NCBI GenBank assembly: GCA_001314865.1
Contig: LJZR01000014.1
Span: forward strand, 83,421 to 147,420
DNA length: 64,000 nucleotides
Source of the DNA: Phormidesmis priestleyi Ana
Lineage (GTDB): Bacteria; Cyanobacteriota; Cyanobacteriia; Phormidesmidales; Phormidesmidaceae
Direction of reading: 5' to 3'
Positions within the stretch are counted from its first letter, which is position 1; each line of letters begins with the position of its first letter. The position numbers and the translations under genes were made by a program. Under the pieces are notes generated by a model. It was given only the letters and a program-made list of their open reading frames with translations, was not told where the DNA came from and searched no databases. This document shows, one piece after another, positions 46,182-53,300 of this stretch.

Positions 46182-46523
46182 GGTTGGCTAGGTCAGGCAC
46201 TGACAATCACTGTACTTATGACGTTTGACGTTGACCCAACGGAATTCTAATACAATTTGTCTTCTGCTAGTCGTTCCTAAGCGGCTTCCTAATTTAAAGA
46301 TGCCTGCTTATACGACTCTTTTAGAGGTTAGTCGGGAATCTACCGTTCGTGGGAAGTGATTTTATTTTTTTAGGGCCTGCTTAACTATTCTTGATGATAA
46401 CTGGGTGTTTTTGCCTGGGTTTGCAGATGATTAGGCTCTGTTTGTGAGGCGTTTCATGCTGCTCAGTTAAAAATCACCAATAACCCGATATATTTAAAAG
46501 CTACGTATATATCGACATAGATA
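46182..46523. promoter_or_regulatory. divergent region between GntR and S1 genes
   Basis: About 340 bp with no credible gene. Short direct repetition (GGCTTCCTAA) and AT-rich DNA from 46370 on may hold the promoter of the S1 operon. I cannot name an exact site. Confidence 0.4.
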
Positions 46524-47402
46524 ATGTTTTCAGCAGAAGATTTTGCAAAAGCCCTGGAACAGCAAGACTATCAGTTTGAACGGGGCAGCGTAGTCACCGG
46601 TAAAGTGGAAACGCATGAGTCTGATGGAGCCTATGTTGATATCGGTGGCAAGTCGGCGGCGTTTTTGCCCACTAAAGAAGCTTCTTTGGAGTCGAACGTT
46701 GATTTAGAAGAAGTTCTGCCCATTGGCACTGAACGTAAATTTTTGATTATTAAAGACCAAGATGCCAATGGTCAGATGGTGATTTCTATCCGAGCGATGG
46801 AAATTAAAGCGCTGTGGGATAAGCTCCAAGAGCGCCAGGAAAATGGTGATGTGATAGAAGTAACGGTTTCTGGCAGCAACAAGGGTGGCGTTACCGCTGA
46901 TGTGAGCGGATTACGCGCATTTATCCCCCGGTCTCATTTGGCCAGACGAGTAGAAGATCTCGATACGCTTATGGGCCAGACTATCAACGTGGCCTTTTTA
47001 GAAGTGAACCCAGAGACGAACAAGCTGCTGCTCTCCGAGCGCGTGGCAGCGCGTTCGGCGGCGATGAGTCATTTGAATAAGGGTGAGTTGATTGAAGGGA
47101 CGATTGCGTCGCTAAAACCGTTTGGCGCCTTTGTCGATTTTGGCGGCGCTTCGGGGTTGCTGCATATTAAGCAAATTAGTAAAAGCTATGTATCTGCTTT
47201 GGGGGATGTCTTTAAAGTGGGCGACCTGGTTAAGGCTGTGGTGCTTAATATAGATGATGAACGGGGTCGGATTGCGCTCTCTACTCAGGTGCTAGAAAAG
47301 TATCCTGGTGAGATGTTGAAAGACAAGGCCACGATCATGGCTGAAGCCGAAGAGCGAGCCAAGAACCTATCTAAGTCGGTGTCGGAAGGCGATAATAACT
47401 AA
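46524..47402 (+). CDS. rpsA: 30S ribosomal protein S1 homologue (three S1 domains)
   Basis: A 292-residue RNA-binding protein with three S1 motifs: about 20-90 (GSVVTGKVETHESDGAYVDI), about 105-175 (GDVIEVTVSGSNKGGVTADV), and about 190-262 (GELIEGTIASLKPFGAFVDF). Cyanobacteria have two such short S1 proteins instead of the six-domain E. coli form. This length fits the shorter paralogue type (Rps1b/Nbp1). It probably helps recruit mRNA to the ribosome, relevant in a phylum with many leaders lacking a Shine-Dalgarno site. A Tab2-like gene follows 13 bp downstream. Confidence 0.9.
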   Translation: MFSAEDFAKALEQQDYQFERGSVVTGKVETHESDGAYVDIGGKSAAFLPTKEASLESNVDLEEVLPIGTERKFLIIKDQDANGQMVISIRAMEIKALWDKLQERQENGDVIEVTVSGSNKGGVTADVSGLRAFIPRSHLARRVEDLDTLMGQTINVAFLEVNPETNKLLLSERVAARSAAMSHLNKGELIEGTIASLKPFGAFVDFGGASGLLHIKQISKSYVSALGDVFKVGDLVKAVVLNIDDERGRIALSTQVLEKYPGEMLKDKATIMAEAEERAKNLSKSVSEGDNN

Positions 47403-47415
47403 ATCAACTAAACTT

Positions 47416-48309
47416 ATGGGCACTGTTTGGGAGCTGGATTTTTATTCCAGACCAATTTTAGATGACAGGCAAAAAAAACGCTGGGAGATACTGATTTGCG
47501 AGGGATTGCAGTCGGTAGATGACGATCCGGCGCAGCTGTTTCGCTACAGTAAATTTGTCTCTAACAGCGAGGTGAATTCTGATCAGCTCAAGGCTGCGAT
47601 AGAGGAGGCGATCGCGCAGACCAAAGAGCCCCCTACCCGCGTCCGCTACTTCCGCTACCAAATGCAGAACATGATTAAGCGAGCCTGTGAAGAAACAGGC
47701 TTGCTGCCCTACCCTAGCCGTCGCACCTTAGCTTTGCAGCAATGGTTAGAGGATCGTCGCGAAAATGTATATCCCCACGAACCAGGCTACAAGGCGGGGA
47801 ATTCGCCTTCTGTGTCTAGCCCCTTAGAAGTTGTCAATCCTTTGCCGGATGCGCTGTTGGGGCAAAAGTGGGCTTTGGTTAGCCTGCCTGCTAAAGACTT
47901 TGCCGACATGAGCGAATGGGATGTGGGCTTTGGTGAGTCGTTTCCATTGAGTGTGACAGGCACCGCGCCTGATACTCAGATTCCAGGATTTATTATTTAC
48001 TCCAATCGAGCCACGCCTTTGGCGGCCTGGATGTCTGGCTTGGAAATTGCCAGCGTTCGCGCGGGTAAAGAAGAGTCTAGTAACTATGTGTCGCAAAACA
48101 CGGCGACGGCTCGGCTGCTAATGGATACCGGTACGATTGATACCTGGCTACTGGCTGATTTGGTAGGGCCAGAAACGCAGGCAGAAGGGGAGCGGTTTGA
48201 GCAGGCTAAGCAAGCGGCGGCGGGTGTCCATTTCATTGCGGTACAAGATAGCCCCGATTCGGAATCTTTTGCGGGGCTGTGGCTGATGCAGTCACGGGAG
48301 TTTGGCTAA
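47416..48309 (+). CDS. Tab2/Atab2 family RNA-binding protein
   Basis: A 297-residue member of the Tab2/Atab2 family (formerly DUF1092). It begins VWELDFYSRPILDDRQKKRW, the family hallmark, and includes RVRYFRYQMQNMIKRACEE, LALQQWLEDRRENVYP and, near the end, DTWLLADLVGP. In plants and algae Tab2/Atab2 bind RNA and are needed for synthesis of photosystem I PsaB, and the cyanobacterial proteins are presumed to have a related role. It follows the S1 homologue by 13 bp, coupling two RNA-binding translation factors. The next gene's ribosome site overlaps its stop codon region. Confidence 0.93.
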   Translation: MGTVWELDFYSRPILDDRQKKRWEILICEGLQSVDDDPAQLFRYSKFVSNSEVNSDQLKAAIEEAIAQTKEPPTRVRYFRYQMQNMIKRACEETGLLPYPSRRTLALQQWLEDRRENVYPHEPGYKAGNSPSVSSPLEVVNPLPDALLGQKWALVSLPAKDFADMSEWDVGFGESFPLSVTGTAPDTQIPGFIIYSNRATPLAAWMSGLEIASVRAGKEESSNYVSQNTATARLLMDTGTIDTWLLADLVGPETQAEGERFEQAKQAAAGVHFIAVQDSPDSESFAGLWLMQSREFG

Positions 48310-48322
48310 TGGAGGTGACTCA

Positions 48323-49153
48323 ATGAGGCTGAATCAAAGCTGGGTGAAATCGGCGTTGATGTATGGACTCTTGGGGGGGATTGCGATCGCCATGCTTCTC
48401 CCACTCCTCTGGCAAGTGAGCACCGCCTTCAAAGCACCCACTGAGAACCTCTTTCAGTTTCCGCCTCAGTTTTTGCCCCAGTCTCCCACCTTGAGTAATT
48501 TCAAATCGGTCTGGCAAAACAACCCCTTTGGCCGCTACTTTTTTAACAGCACGCTCATCGCTGTTGTTACCGTCGTTTTAAATTTATTGCTGTGCTCCCT
48601 AGCGGCCTATCCCTTAGCAAGACTGAACTTTAAGGGGCGAGAAGTCATTTTCTCCGTCATTGTCTCAACGATTTTGATCCCTTTCCAAATCGTGATGATT
48701 CCGCTGTATATTCTCACCGTGCGGCTCGGACTCACCAACAGCTACCTGGGCGTCATTTTTCCGTTTATTGCCTCAGCTTTTGGGATTTTTTTGATGCGCC
48801 AGGCGTTTCAGTCGGTTCCTAAAGAGCTAGAAGAAGCTGCCCGTATGGATGGCTGTAGTGAGCTGGGCATTTGGTGGCATATCATGCTGCCTTCGGTGCG
48901 TCCGGCGTTAGTAACACTGGCAATTTTTGTATTTGTCGGCTCGTGGAGCGAATTTCTCTGGCCGCTTTTAATTCTCGATCAGCTAGAGAGCTACACTTTG
49001 CCCCTGGGTGTCGCTAGGCTCGCTGGGCTTAATCCTGATGAACGCTTGACTTCGGCAGGTGCGGTGATTTCAATTGTGCCGGTGATTGTGCTCTTTTTAT
49101 TGGCGCAGCGCTACATAATGCCGTCTGAAGCGGGCAGCGGCGTAAAAGGCTGA
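48323..49153 (+). CDS. MalG-type carbohydrate ABC transporter permease
   Basis: A 276-residue inner-membrane permease of the sugar ABC family (COG0395). Six hydrophobic segments are visible, beginning YGLLGGIAIAMLLPLLW, with the ATPase-coupling EAA loop as ELEEAARMDGCSELGIWWHIMLP. The start at ATG 48323 is set by a strong GGAGGTG at 48311-48317; the upstream TTG would be out of place. It is 13 bp after the Tab2 gene and probably co-transcribed. No MalF-type partner, binding protein or ATPase is in the neighbourhood, so these must be encoded elsewhere if it is a working sugar importer. Confidence 0.92.
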   Translation: MRLNQSWVKSALMYGLLGGIAIAMLLPLLWQVSTAFKAPTENLFQFPPQFLPQSPTLSNFKSVWQNNPFGRYFFNSTLIAVVTVVLNLLLCSLAAYPLARLNFKGREVIFSVIVSTILIPFQIVMIPLYILTVRLGLTNSYLGVIFPFIASAFGIFLMRQAFQSVPKELEEAARMDGCSELGIWWHIMLPSVRPALVTLAIFVFVGSWSEFLWPLLILDQLESYTLPLGVARLAGLNPDERLTSAGAVISIVPVIVLFLLAQRYIMPSEAGSGVKG

Positions 49154-49322
49154 CCTGGGTTGCCGGGCTTGGAGTATAGCAACACAGCTAAACCCATTAC
49201 TAAACAACGGGCCGAGTGGCTTATAGCATCGGAATGCATTGAGCATTGGAATGCATCCGCATGCCGCTATATTACTCGCTACTATTAAAAACAGTTAAAT
49301 AAAACAGGACTATAGCCCAGCT

Positions 49323-50252
49323 ATGAAAATTGCCGTTACGGGTGCGACCGGGTTTGTGGGGTCTCGCTTGGTTGCTCGCCTTGTAGACGAAAGCCATGAA
49401 GTAAAAGTGCTGACTCGCCAGGTAGAAAAGGCGCGTAAGGTTTTTGCTGCAAGTAAGTTTAAGCCTGTCGAGTTTGTAGCTTACGAGCCTACAGAGTCGG
49501 GCGAGTGGCAGGCTGCTATTTCAAGCTGTGATGGCGTGGTTAATTTGGCGGGTGAGCCGATTTCGGAGCGCTGGTCGGCTGAGCGCAAAAAGCGAATTAT
49601 TGATAGCCGCAAGGTTGGGACGCAAAAGCTGGTAGAGGCGATCGCTAACTCTGCGCAAAAGCCCGCTGTTTTGGTCAGCAGCTCTGCGATTGGTTATTAC
49701 GGTACCAGCGAAACCGCAGAATTTTTTGAAACGAGCGAACCGGTTGAACAGGATTTTCTTTCTCAGGTGTGTCAGGCCTGGGAAACCGAAGCCAATAAAG
49801 CTAAAGAGATGGGCGTTCGCACGGTGATTATTCGCACTGGCATTGTGTTGGGCGACGGCGGTGCCATTGGCAAAATGATTACGCCTTTTAAGCTCTATGC
49901 GGGTGGCCCTATCGGCAGCGGTCGCCAGTGGTTTTCCTGGATTCATATTGACGATTTGGTCAACCTTTATCTCAAGGCATTGCTAGACTCGTCCATGCAT
50001 GGGGTGTATAACGGCACTGCGCCGGAGCCTGTGCGGATGAAGGATTTGGCTGATACTTTAGGTTCGGTGATGGATCGCCCTTCGTGGTTGCCCGTTCCTG
50101 ACTTTGCGATTGAAGCGCTGTTAGGGGATGGCGCAGTTGTGGTGCTCAAAGGGCAAAAGGTTTTGCCGGAGCGAACTCAGGCGGCGGGTTTTTCATACGA
50201 GTATTCAGAGGCTAGAGAAGCCTTGAAAGATGTTGTGAAAAAAATCGGCTGA
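49323..50252 (+). CDS. TIGR01777 family epimerase/oxidoreductase
   Basis: A 309-residue short-chain-dehydrogenase-like protein (YfcH/SulA-homologue group, TIGR01777). The N-terminal glycine motif KIAVTGATGFVGSRLVARL binds a nucleotide cofactor. GVVNLAGEPISERWSAERKK is the family's diagnostic segment, SSSAIGYYG holds the Tyr-x-x-x-Lys-like catalytic region, and WFSWIHIDDLVNLY follows. The substrate is unknown. Plants and cyanobacteria share it, and chloroplast localisation of plant members is known. It is separated by 170 bp from the permease gene. Confidence 0.92.
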   Translation: MKIAVTGATGFVGSRLVARLVDESHEVKVLTRQVEKARKVFAASKFKPVEFVAYEPTESGEWQAAISSCDGVVNLAGEPISERWSAERKKRIIDSRKVGTQKLVEAIANSAQKPAVLVSSSAIGYYGTSETAEFFETSEPVEQDFLSQVCQAWETEANKAKEMGVRTVIIRTGIVLGDGGAIGKMITPFKLYAGGPIGSGRQWFSWIHIDDLVNLYLKALLDSSMHGVYNGTAPEPVRMKDLADTLGSVMDRPSWLPVPDFAIEALLGDGAVVVLKGQKVLPERTQAAGFSYEYSEAREALKDVVKKIG

Positions 50253-50308
50253 TGATGTCTCGCATTTGACAGCGGTGAGGCGCTTTGGATTGGATTCTAC
50301 AGGGGGCC

Positions 50309-51694
50309 TTAGGGCTCGCTGCATGAGTTTATAAATTGCCGAGCAATGCTGGTTGTTCGGTTTGCGGCTGTCTCTTGGGCTCCCCAGTGCAGATGGACGT
50401 AAGAGGCGTGAAGGTTATTTTTTTGGTATCCTTCTTGCTGTAGAGCGCCTTTTTCGCCCCAATAGCGTTGAGTGTGGTAAGCCGGTGCGACTAGCGATTC
50501 CACGATGCCGGATCGGTGAAATTCATGTCCGGTGATGACTTGTCCTTTTTTTAAGAGCGGGCCATTTTGAAGTGCTTCAGCGGTTCGATAGCCTAGGGCT
50601 AGCTTGCTACCCATCTTTACAGTCTGAGGAATACTGCCCACCATCGGCCATGATTTGCCTTCAAAATCAATGAGTGTATTGCTTAAGTACATGAGTCCGC
50701 CACACTCTGCATAGGTAGGGATGCCTTGCGCGATCGCCTCCCTTACGGCTTCTATCATCGGCATATTTTCACTGAGCTGCCCGGCAAATACCTCGGGGAA
50801 TCCGCCGCCAAAATATAGACCGTCGGCTGCCGGCAGTGCCTGGTCGCTCATTGGACTCCAGAAAATGAGTTCTGCACCCTGTGCCTTAAGAATTTCAAAG
50901 TTGTCTGGGTAGTAAAAGTTAAAGGCGGCATCATGGGCGATCGCAATCCTGACCTTTTGCTCATCTTTGATCTGTGATTCTTGGATCTGCGATCCGGCCG
51001 GAATAGGTGGCAGGACAGTTTCGCCTAGTAACGGTGCCAACTGCCTCCAATCAAAACATTTTTCACCAAGCACGGCTAGGCGCTCAGCAATTTGTTGAAA
51101 GCCTTGAATTTCTCCGGTGGGTACTAGCCCCAAGTGACGATCGGGCAGCTGAATGTCTTTTTCTCGTCTGAAGACACCTAAAATCGGCATGTTGATGGCT
51201 GCGATCGCTTCTTGTAACAACTGTAGATGGCGATCGCTCCCCACGCGATTCAAAATCACCCCTGCTACGTTCACCCGCGAGTCAAAGCTTCGATAACCCT
51301 GAATCAGCGCTGCTAGCGATCGCGACATGCGCCCACAGTCTACCGCTAGCACAACCGGCAGCCCTAACAGCCGCGCAATATGCGCTGTACTTGCCGTATC
51401 ATCTATCCCGGTTGCACCATCAAACAAACCCATGACGCCTTCGATCACGCTGTAGCGTGCACCTGCGCAATGCTGGCGGTAACTCTGCTGTACATACGCT
51501 TCGCTAGTCAGCAGCGGGTCTAAGTTGTAGCAGGGGCGATTGGTCACCGCCGCATGAAACATAGGGTCGATATAATCTGGCCCAACTTTAAAGGATTGAA
51601 CGGTGTGGCCCCGGTGTTTGATGGCGGCAAGCAGGGCAAGCGTGAGCGTTGTTTTGCCGGTGCCGCTGCGATCGCCCGCCAGAATAATGCCCAT
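50309..51694 (-). CDS. cobB: cobyrinate a,c-diamide synthase
   Basis: A 461-residue CobB/CbiA that amidates cobyrinate at positions a and c with glutamine and ATP, in cobalamin (or pseudocobalamin) synthesis. The N-terminal P-loop-like ATP site is IILAGDRSGTGKTTLTLAL, followed by KVGPDYIDPMFH and EGVMGLFDGATG. The class-I glutamine amidotransferase domain has GLYFGGGFPEVFAGQL and the nucleophile in YAECGGLMYL, and the end has GHEFHRSGIVE and ASYVHLHWG. It is the only cobalamin gene seen here, so the pathway is dispersed. It converges with the epimerase gene. Confidence 0.96.
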   Translation of the reverse strand: MGIILAGDRSGTGKTTLTLALLAAIKHRGHTVQSFKVGPDYIDPMFHAAVTNRPCYNLDPLLTSEAYVQQSYRQHCAGARYSVIEGVMGLFDGATGIDDTASTAHIARLLGLPVVLAVDCGRMSRSLAALIQGYRSFDSRVNVAGVILNRVGSDRHLQLLQEAIAAINMPILGVFRREKDIQLPDRHLGLVPTGEIQGFQQIAERLAVLGEKCFDWRQLAPLLGETVLPPIPAGSQIQESQIKDEQKVRIAIAHDAAFNFYYPDNFEILKAQGAELIFWSPMSDQALPAADGLYFGGGFPEVFAGQLSENMPMIEAVREAIAQGIPTYAECGGLMYLSNTLIDFEGKSWPMVGSIPQTVKMGSKLALGYRTAEALQNGPLLKKGQVITGHEFHRSGIVESLVAPAYHTQRYWGEKGALQQEGYQKNNLHASYVHLHWGAQETAANRTTSIARQFINSCSEP

Positions 51695-51773
51695 AGTCTG
51701 GAATGCCTATAGTCTGGAATGCCCATCTTCTGGGATTGTCAATAAAAATATCTAAAAGTTACTTAGCTAATAC

Positions 51774-51974
51774 ATGTGCTATTTGATACATGTGATAGAT
51801 CTATATCACTTTGGTTGTACCCCTCGTCTATGCCACCTATTGGAGCTTCACAACGCAGATATCTTCCAAAAAGTAGCTGGTTATACTTTAGCGGGAGAGG
51901 GTCTATCTATGGCGTTTTTTACTTGGCTAGAATGCGAAGAATTCTATGAAACTTTTACGCCACAAGCCAAGTAA
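51774..51974 (+). CDS. possible small protein, unrecognised
   Basis: A 66-codon frame whose C-terminal half (FQKVAGYTLAGEGLSMAFFT ... ECEEFYETFTPQAK) reads like real protein, with balanced composition. The N-terminal half (rich in Cys, His and Leu) is less convincing, and the true start may lie at an internal TTG or GTG. There is no ribosome site and no recognised family. It lies between cobB and the TPR gene in a 340-bp spacer. Confidence 0.25.
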   Translation: MCYLIHVIDLYHFGCTPRLCHLLELHNADIFQKVAGYTLAGEGLSMAFFTWLECEEFYETFTPQAK

Positions 51975-52031
51975 GTTGGCGCGTACAAAAGCATCCGCAC
52001 GCCACTATAAAAGCCGATTGTAATTGAGTTC

Positions 52032-53102
52032 ATGTCCATTCCATATCGTTTATATTTTAACGAAATGACTTTTCAAAATCCTCGTACTCAAAATCTTGAC
52101 CAGTCGATTGTCAAGTCTGCAACAAGCACTAAAGTTCATAGCGCTAGCCGTCCTTTTGATCGCCGAAAGCTGGTGATTGGCCGAAAGCTAGCGATTCGTC
52201 TAACCAGTGGCTTGATGGCATTGGGGCTTAGTTTAGGCTCAGCCTTGCCGACCGTCGCGGCAGATCCCTTTCGGGCCAATACATCAACCGCTACTCATGA
52301 TATTGGCCCGCTAACTGAACGCGCATTCCAAGCCATCTTTAAAGAGGGCAACTATATTGAGGCAAAAAGGTATTTGGCGGAGGCTCAAACGGCTGAATCT
52401 GAGGAGCCGCTGGTTCATGCCATGCTTGCTTCTATGTCTTACCTAAGCGGTGACCTGCCAGCGGTGAATGCAAGTGCGATCGCTACCAAAAACGCAGCTG
52501 AAACGCTAAAAGCGGCTGATCCGCTACGGGGGCATTTATACAGCGCAGTCGGCACTTTTTTACAAGGTGCCTACATCCTCAAAACCGAGGGCGTTGCTAA
52601 AGGCACACCAGCGGCATTAGGCATGCTACAGCAAGTATTTAGCGAGCTAGATGAAGCAGAAAGCATCAATCCAAGCGACCCTGAACTGAACCTCATCAAA
52701 GGTTATATGGATTTGATGTTGGCGGTGAACCTGCCTTTTTCTAATCCAGAGGGTGCTATTTCTCAAATGAGCACTTATGGCAGTCCGGTGTATTTAACGC
52801 AGCGCGGGATTGCATTGGGATATCGTGATTTGCAGGAGTATGGCAAGGCGATAGAAGCGGTGGATCAAGCGTTGGCGATCGCGCCTGAGAATCCCGAATT
52901 GATCTATCTCAAAGCACAGGTTTTGGCGAAACAAGGTGCCCAGGCAGACAGCACGGCCCTGTTCCAACAAGCGCTCGCCTATGCCGATCAGCTGCCTACT
53001 TCTCTGGTCAAGCAAATGACTTGGGAGCGCTGTTTGGCTGAAGGGATTGCCAATGCAGAGCAGTGTAAAGTGCAAAGAAACGCAGCTGAAGGCGCATTCT
53101 GA
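52032..53102 (+). CDS. Sll0314/Alr1548 family TPR protein
   Basis: A 356-residue secreted or lumenal TPR protein. After a positively charged N-terminal extension (about 60 residues) there is a signal-peptide-like core LTSGLMALGLSLGSALPTVAADPF with an A-x-A-like site. The mature part has several TPR-like helix pairs (TERAFQAIFKEGNYIEAKRYL, LGYRDLQEYGKAIEAVDQALAI, ELIYLKAQVLAKQGAQADSTALF). The name follows the cyanobacterial Sll0314/Alr1548 group, from the DPFR start and layout. Function unknown. The stop codon lies inside a 13-bp tandem repeat. Confidence 0.85.
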   Translation: MSIPYRLYFNEMTFQNPRTQNLDQSIVKSATSTKVHSASRPFDRRKLVIGRKLAIRLTSGLMALGLSLGSALPTVAADPFRANTSTATHDIGPLTERAFQAIFKEGNYIEAKRYLAEAQTAESEEPLVHAMLASMSYLSGDLPAVNASAIATKNAAETLKAADPLRGHLYSAVGTFLQGAYILKTEGVAKGTPAALGMLQQVFSELDEAESINPSDPELNLIKGYMDLMLAVNLPFSNPEGAISQMSTYGSPVYLTQRGIALGYRDLQEYGKAIEAVDQALAIAPENPELIYLKAQVLAKQGAQADSTALFQQALAYADQLPTSLVKQMTWERCLAEGIANAEQCKVQRNAAEGAF

Positions 53103-53134
53103 ACCCGGATTCTGAACCCGGATTCTGAACCCGC
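53096..53134. repeat. three 13-bp tandem repeats spanning the TPR-gene stop codon
   Basis: ATTCTGAACCCGG at 53096-53108 and 53109-53121, and a copy with one change at 53122-53134. The TGA stop (53100-53102) is within the first unit. The other units carry the same TGA in other frames. Confidence 0.95.
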
Positions 53135-53156
53135 GCCGTTTGCATCACCTGGCATG

Positions 53157-53203
53157 AAAAAGCTCCATCTGCTTTTTTAAACAAAAAGAGGCTAGATGGA
53201 GCT
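53157..53203 (-). terminator. terminator of the ABC-class ATPase gene
   Basis: A 10-bp outer stem AGCTCCATCT/AGATGGAGCT (53161-53170 with 53194-53203) and an inner CTTTTT/AAAAAG stem. On the minus strand it is followed by five T residues, about 100 bp after the ATPase gene stop. Confidence 0.8.
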
Positions 53204-53300
53204 AGAGACGCAGTTAGGAGGTATCTTGCCTAATACCTTATCGACTCCGACGAAAGCGGCCCTAGCTTTTAATAAGTTCTTAATGTAAGCACTAGAAATG

